This document shows positions 13,371 to 14,949 of a stretch of 14,949 bases of DNA, piece by piece (positions within the stretch are counted from its first letter, which is position 1; each line of letters opens with the position of its first letter). This DNA is from Lachnoclostridium sp. UBA2905 (GTDB lineage Bacteria > Bacillota > Clostridia > Lachnospirales > Lachnospiraceae). The stretch spans positions 84,903-99,851 of the forward strand of contig DEDL01000017.1 in assembly GCA_002349525.1 (NCBI GenBank), given 5' to 3'. The translations under genes were made by a program, and so were the position numbers. The notes beneath the pieces are model-generated. The model had not been told where the DNA came from. It did no database searches and worked only from the letters and a program-made list of their open reading frames with translations.

Positions 13371-14579
13371 TTATTGATTGTCGCTTCCATATGTATCACT
13401 ACTATCATCAGTTCCATATGTGTCAGTATTATTGCCTGTATTATTGTCTGTAGTATTCCCTGTATTATTATCTGTATCATAACCAAATAAACTGCTTCTG
13501 TATGAGGTGTCTGTATTTACTACGTTGCTTCTGTCACCATACATGTCATATGGGGTATCCGGATTAAACTGTCTTGCAGTTTCATTAATTCCACCACCTG
13601 TATATGGACTTTCCTGACCATATGGTCTCCGGTCGTCATACAATCCACCTGCACCGTAAGAGCCTCCATTGCCATATCCATTGCTTCCATAGGAATCAAT
13701 GCCATAAACATCATCAGCTCCAATCTGTTTGTTAAACTCTCTTTTTCTTGCAAATCCCTGGTTGATGGTCTTTTTCTCCTTTTCAACCTGCTGCCAGTCA
13801 TCCTCATACACATCCATGCAGCCTTTGTTAACCTCTGAGAAATCATTGTTCTGCTTAACATAACCATTAACCTTACTGTAATTCTCATTAAACTTTTCTT
13901 CATTATGATACTTTGAAACCATTCTTGTATCATAATCAGCTGTAGCCATTCTGTACTCCTTAACGGACTTCATAAAAAATAATATGAGAATAAGTCCAAT
14001 AATAGTGAATACAAAAATATTACTCTTCATAGGTTCAAATGATGCATAATCAATGTAATATTTCACAATGTACTCGCTACACTTATCAATACTCATGCTT
14101 TCTGCCATAGCTGATATACGGTTAACTGCCTCAGAAAGCTCTGTTTCAGAATAAGCCACCTTCTTTCCTGCGATTTCATACTGCTTATTCTCCTCGGTAA
14201 GCTTACTCTTATAATCAGAATATGAAAGAATTGTTCCTGTCATATTGTCAAAGACCTCATAATTATCTGATGAAACCCTGACACCTATGTATTGTGATGT
14301 CTGTCCGTCCAGGGTTACAGGTACAAGATATATTCTTGTCTCCTTAAAGGCTGTTGAAAGAGACCTTCCTCCTTCTTCAAAATAACCTATATTGTAATCA
14401 ACATCACCAAGAAAATATTCTTCTGTTATCAAGCATTCTGATGAAAGGTTATTCAGTTTTGTGTTTCCCTGTTCCTCTGCTTCTTCAACCCTGATTCTCA
14501 CAAGTGATGAATATAAGACAAAATGAGCACATGTCAGAATCAAAATAATGTAAATCCAGAAACTAAATCTTTTTGCCAT
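13371..14579 (-). CDS. Two-pass membrane protein with Tyr/Gly/Asn-rich cytoplasmic tail
   Basis: I do not recognise this family. The 402-aa protein has a first hydrophobic segment at about 6-26 after MAKR, an extracytoplasmic domain at about 27-185, and a second segment at about 187-204 followed by KSVKEYR. The positive-inside rule puts both ends in the cytoplasm. The tail (205-402) starts charged, then becomes low-complexity from about 290: YG-rich stretches (SYGSNGYGNGGSYGAGG, 296-312), then four tetrapeptides DNNT, GNTT, DNNT, GNNT (370-385) and two DTYG copies. It is probably disordered. A longer frame to 14654 is rejected because GGGGGAG lies five nt before ATG 14579 and the extra codons overlap the promoter. 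It is monocistronic. Confidence 0.8.
   Translation of the reverse strand: MAKRFSFWIYIILILTCAHFVLYSSLVRIRVEEAEEQGNTKLNNLSSECLITEEYFLGDVDYNIGYFEEGGRSLSTAFKETRIYLVPVTLDGQTSQYIGVRVSSDNYEVFDNMTGTILSYSDYKSKLTEENKQYEIAGKKVAYSETELSEAVNRISAMAESMSIDKCSEYIVKYYIDYASFEPMKSNIFVFTIIGLILILFFMKSVKEYRMATADYDTRMVSKYHNEEKFNENYSKVNGYVKQNNDFSEVNKGCMDVYEDDWQQVEKEKKTINQGFARKREFNKQIGADDVYGIDSYGSNGYGNGGSYGAGGLYDDRRPYGQESPYTGGGINETARQFNPDTPYDMYGDRSNVVNTDTSYRSSLFGYDTDNNTGNTTDNNTGNNTDTYGTDDSSDTYGSDNQ
13427..13474 (-). repeat. 12-nt coding tandem repeat, four units
   Basis: Plus-strand units are TATTATTGCCTG, TATTATTGTCTG, TAGTATTCCCTG and TATTATTATCTG, in exact 12-nt phase. They encode the [D/G]-N-[N/T]-T tetrapeptides near the C-terminus of the two-pass protein. 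The length is a multiple of three, so copy-number change would keep the frame. Confidence 0.85.
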
Positions 14580-14624
14580 AATATCTCCCCCAAGATACTT
14601 CGTATTATATATATCATCCCTTGT

Positions 14625-14654
14625 ATTGTAGCACAAATTATAATTTATATTCAA
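14625..14654 (-). promoter_or_regulatory. Promoter of the two-pass membrane protein gene
   Basis: On the minus strand TTGAAT (14654-14649), an 18-nt spacer and TGCTACAAT form an extended -10 (TACAAT 14630-14625). The start would be near 14618, giving a leader of about 38 nt before ATG 14579. Confidence 0.65.
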
Positions 14655-14659
14655 CCTAA

Positions 14660-14850
14660 ATTATTCACGATATTGCCGTGAAAGTGGCTGAATCCCACAT
14701 AGTTGCTACATTTTAACCGAATATTGCTTTTCACTTATTAAGTGAATAAACAGGCGCATTGATACCGTCCGTTTAGAACTGCTGAAGATTGCTACAAAAG
14801 TAGTTCGTTCAGCAAGATATATTACATTCAAGCTGTGTAATAGCTGCCCT
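14660..14850. other. Non-coding gap with four inverted repeats
   Basis: No convincing gene is seen. Four hairpin-forming repeats occur: TTCACG 14664-14669 with 14677-14682; TTCACTT 14730-14736 with 14740-14746; TGCTGAA 14780-14786 with 14808-14814, enclosing CTAC-AAAA-GTAG (14792-14803); and ATTACA 14821-14826 with 14836-14841. None is followed by a T-run. It may be a small RNA or decayed sequence; no known RNA family is recognised. Confidence 0.3.
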
Positions 14851-14901
14851 TATAAAAATGGCAGGTCTTCTATGAACAAAGTATATACAGAAGACCTGCC
14901 A
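14851..14901 (-). terminator. Strong intrinsic terminator of a leftward gene beyond the right edge
   Basis: A perfect 13-bp stem (TGGCAGGTCTTCT 14859-14871 with 14889-14901) encloses a 17-nt loop. On the minus strand it is followed by TTTTTATAA (14858-14850). On the plus strand no T-run follows, so it serves leftward transcription entering from outside the window. Confidence 0.88.
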
Positions 14902-14919
14902 TCACACAATCAGCAAAAA

Positions 14920-14949
14920 CCTGGCAATCCTACCGTATCACAACCTTCC
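14920..14949 (-). other. 3' end of a leftward gene cut by the window edge, possibly 5S rRNA
   Basis: Read leftward, the last 30 bases contain GTAGGATTGCCAGG, resembling the 3' strand of 5S rRNA helix I with the preceding GUAGG of loop E. A short spacer and strong terminator follow, as at the end of an rrn operon. Alternatively one frame reads EGCDTVGLPGFC then a stop at about 14911, which could be a protein C-terminus. The 30 bases cannot settle it. Confidence 0.35.

Noticed and set aside
13520..13933. 137-aa Met-rich frame within the two-pass protein gene
   Set aside because: It is a frame shadow of the low-complexity coding region; the main frame has a promoter, ribosome-binding site, two membrane segments and a terminator.
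14730..14746. TTCACTT-ATT-AAGTGAA hairpin as a terminator
   Set aside because: Neither strand has a T-run after the stem and no gene ends beside it.

Overview
This is an AT-rich, mostly chromosomal-looking window. It resembles a low-GC Gram-positive Firmicute of the Clostridia, probably Lachnospiraceae. The evidence is strong Shine-Dalgarno sites (AGGAGG, GGAGGG, AAGGAG), near-consensus sigma-A promoters, tRNA genes without an encoded CCA, and housekeeping proteins of clostridial type. The genus-level placement is inference from gene content and sequence style, not from a search. I see no phage, transposon, CRISPR array or defence system.

Layout from left to right. Positions 1-246 hold two leftward serine tRNAs: tRNA-Ser(GGA), cut by the window edge, and tRNA-Ser(TGA), with its own promoter. 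Positions 383-3138 are a leftward operon rnz-tsaD-ispD (tRNA 3' processing, t6A37 tRNA modification, isoprenoid synthesis). Positions 3211-6372 are a divergent sugar module: a leftward GH31 alpha-glycosidase and a rightward AraC-type regulator, sharing a regulatory region of about 300 bp. Positions 6351-8922 are a second leftward operon: YcxB-like membrane protein, tsaE, tsaB, rimI and a small Cys-rich protein. A polytopic GT-C-like membrane protein reads rightward (9106-10398) and ends in a strong hairpin terminator. Next is a leftward metal-resistance operon (13167 to 10613): a free HMA metallochaperone, a P1B-2 Zn/Cd/Pb-type ATPase and an ArsR-family repressor, driven by a promoter containing a perfect 26-bp palindrome. 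Last is a leftward two-pass membrane protein with a long Tyr/Gly/Asn-rich tail (13371-14579). Beyond it lie a hairpin-rich gap and a leftward terminator for a gene beyond the right edge, possibly 5S rRNA.

How the genes work together. TsaB, TsaD and TsaE form the machine that transfers threonylcarbamoyl to A37 of ANN-decoding tRNAs. RimI and RNase Z are also translation-related. The two halves of this translation set are separated by the GH31/AraC module and the small Cys-rich gene, so the module may have been inserted into an originally continuous cluster. In the metal operon, the HMA protein would hand metal to the pump and the repressor would sense it.

Start sites. For several genes the longest reading frame starts upstream of, or inside, the Shine-Dalgarno site. 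I moved those starts downstream (rnz, araC-like, Cys-rich protein, tsaE, GT-C-like protein, arsR-like, HMA, two-pass protein) and give the reason in each entry.

The most unusual structures are three. The first is a purine-rich 15/16-nt tandem repeat at the tsaB-rimI junction that creates a 16-codon minicistron in frame with rimI. The second is a 25-nt tandem array that runs into the 3' end of the arsR-like gene. The third is the low-complexity tail of the two-pass protein.
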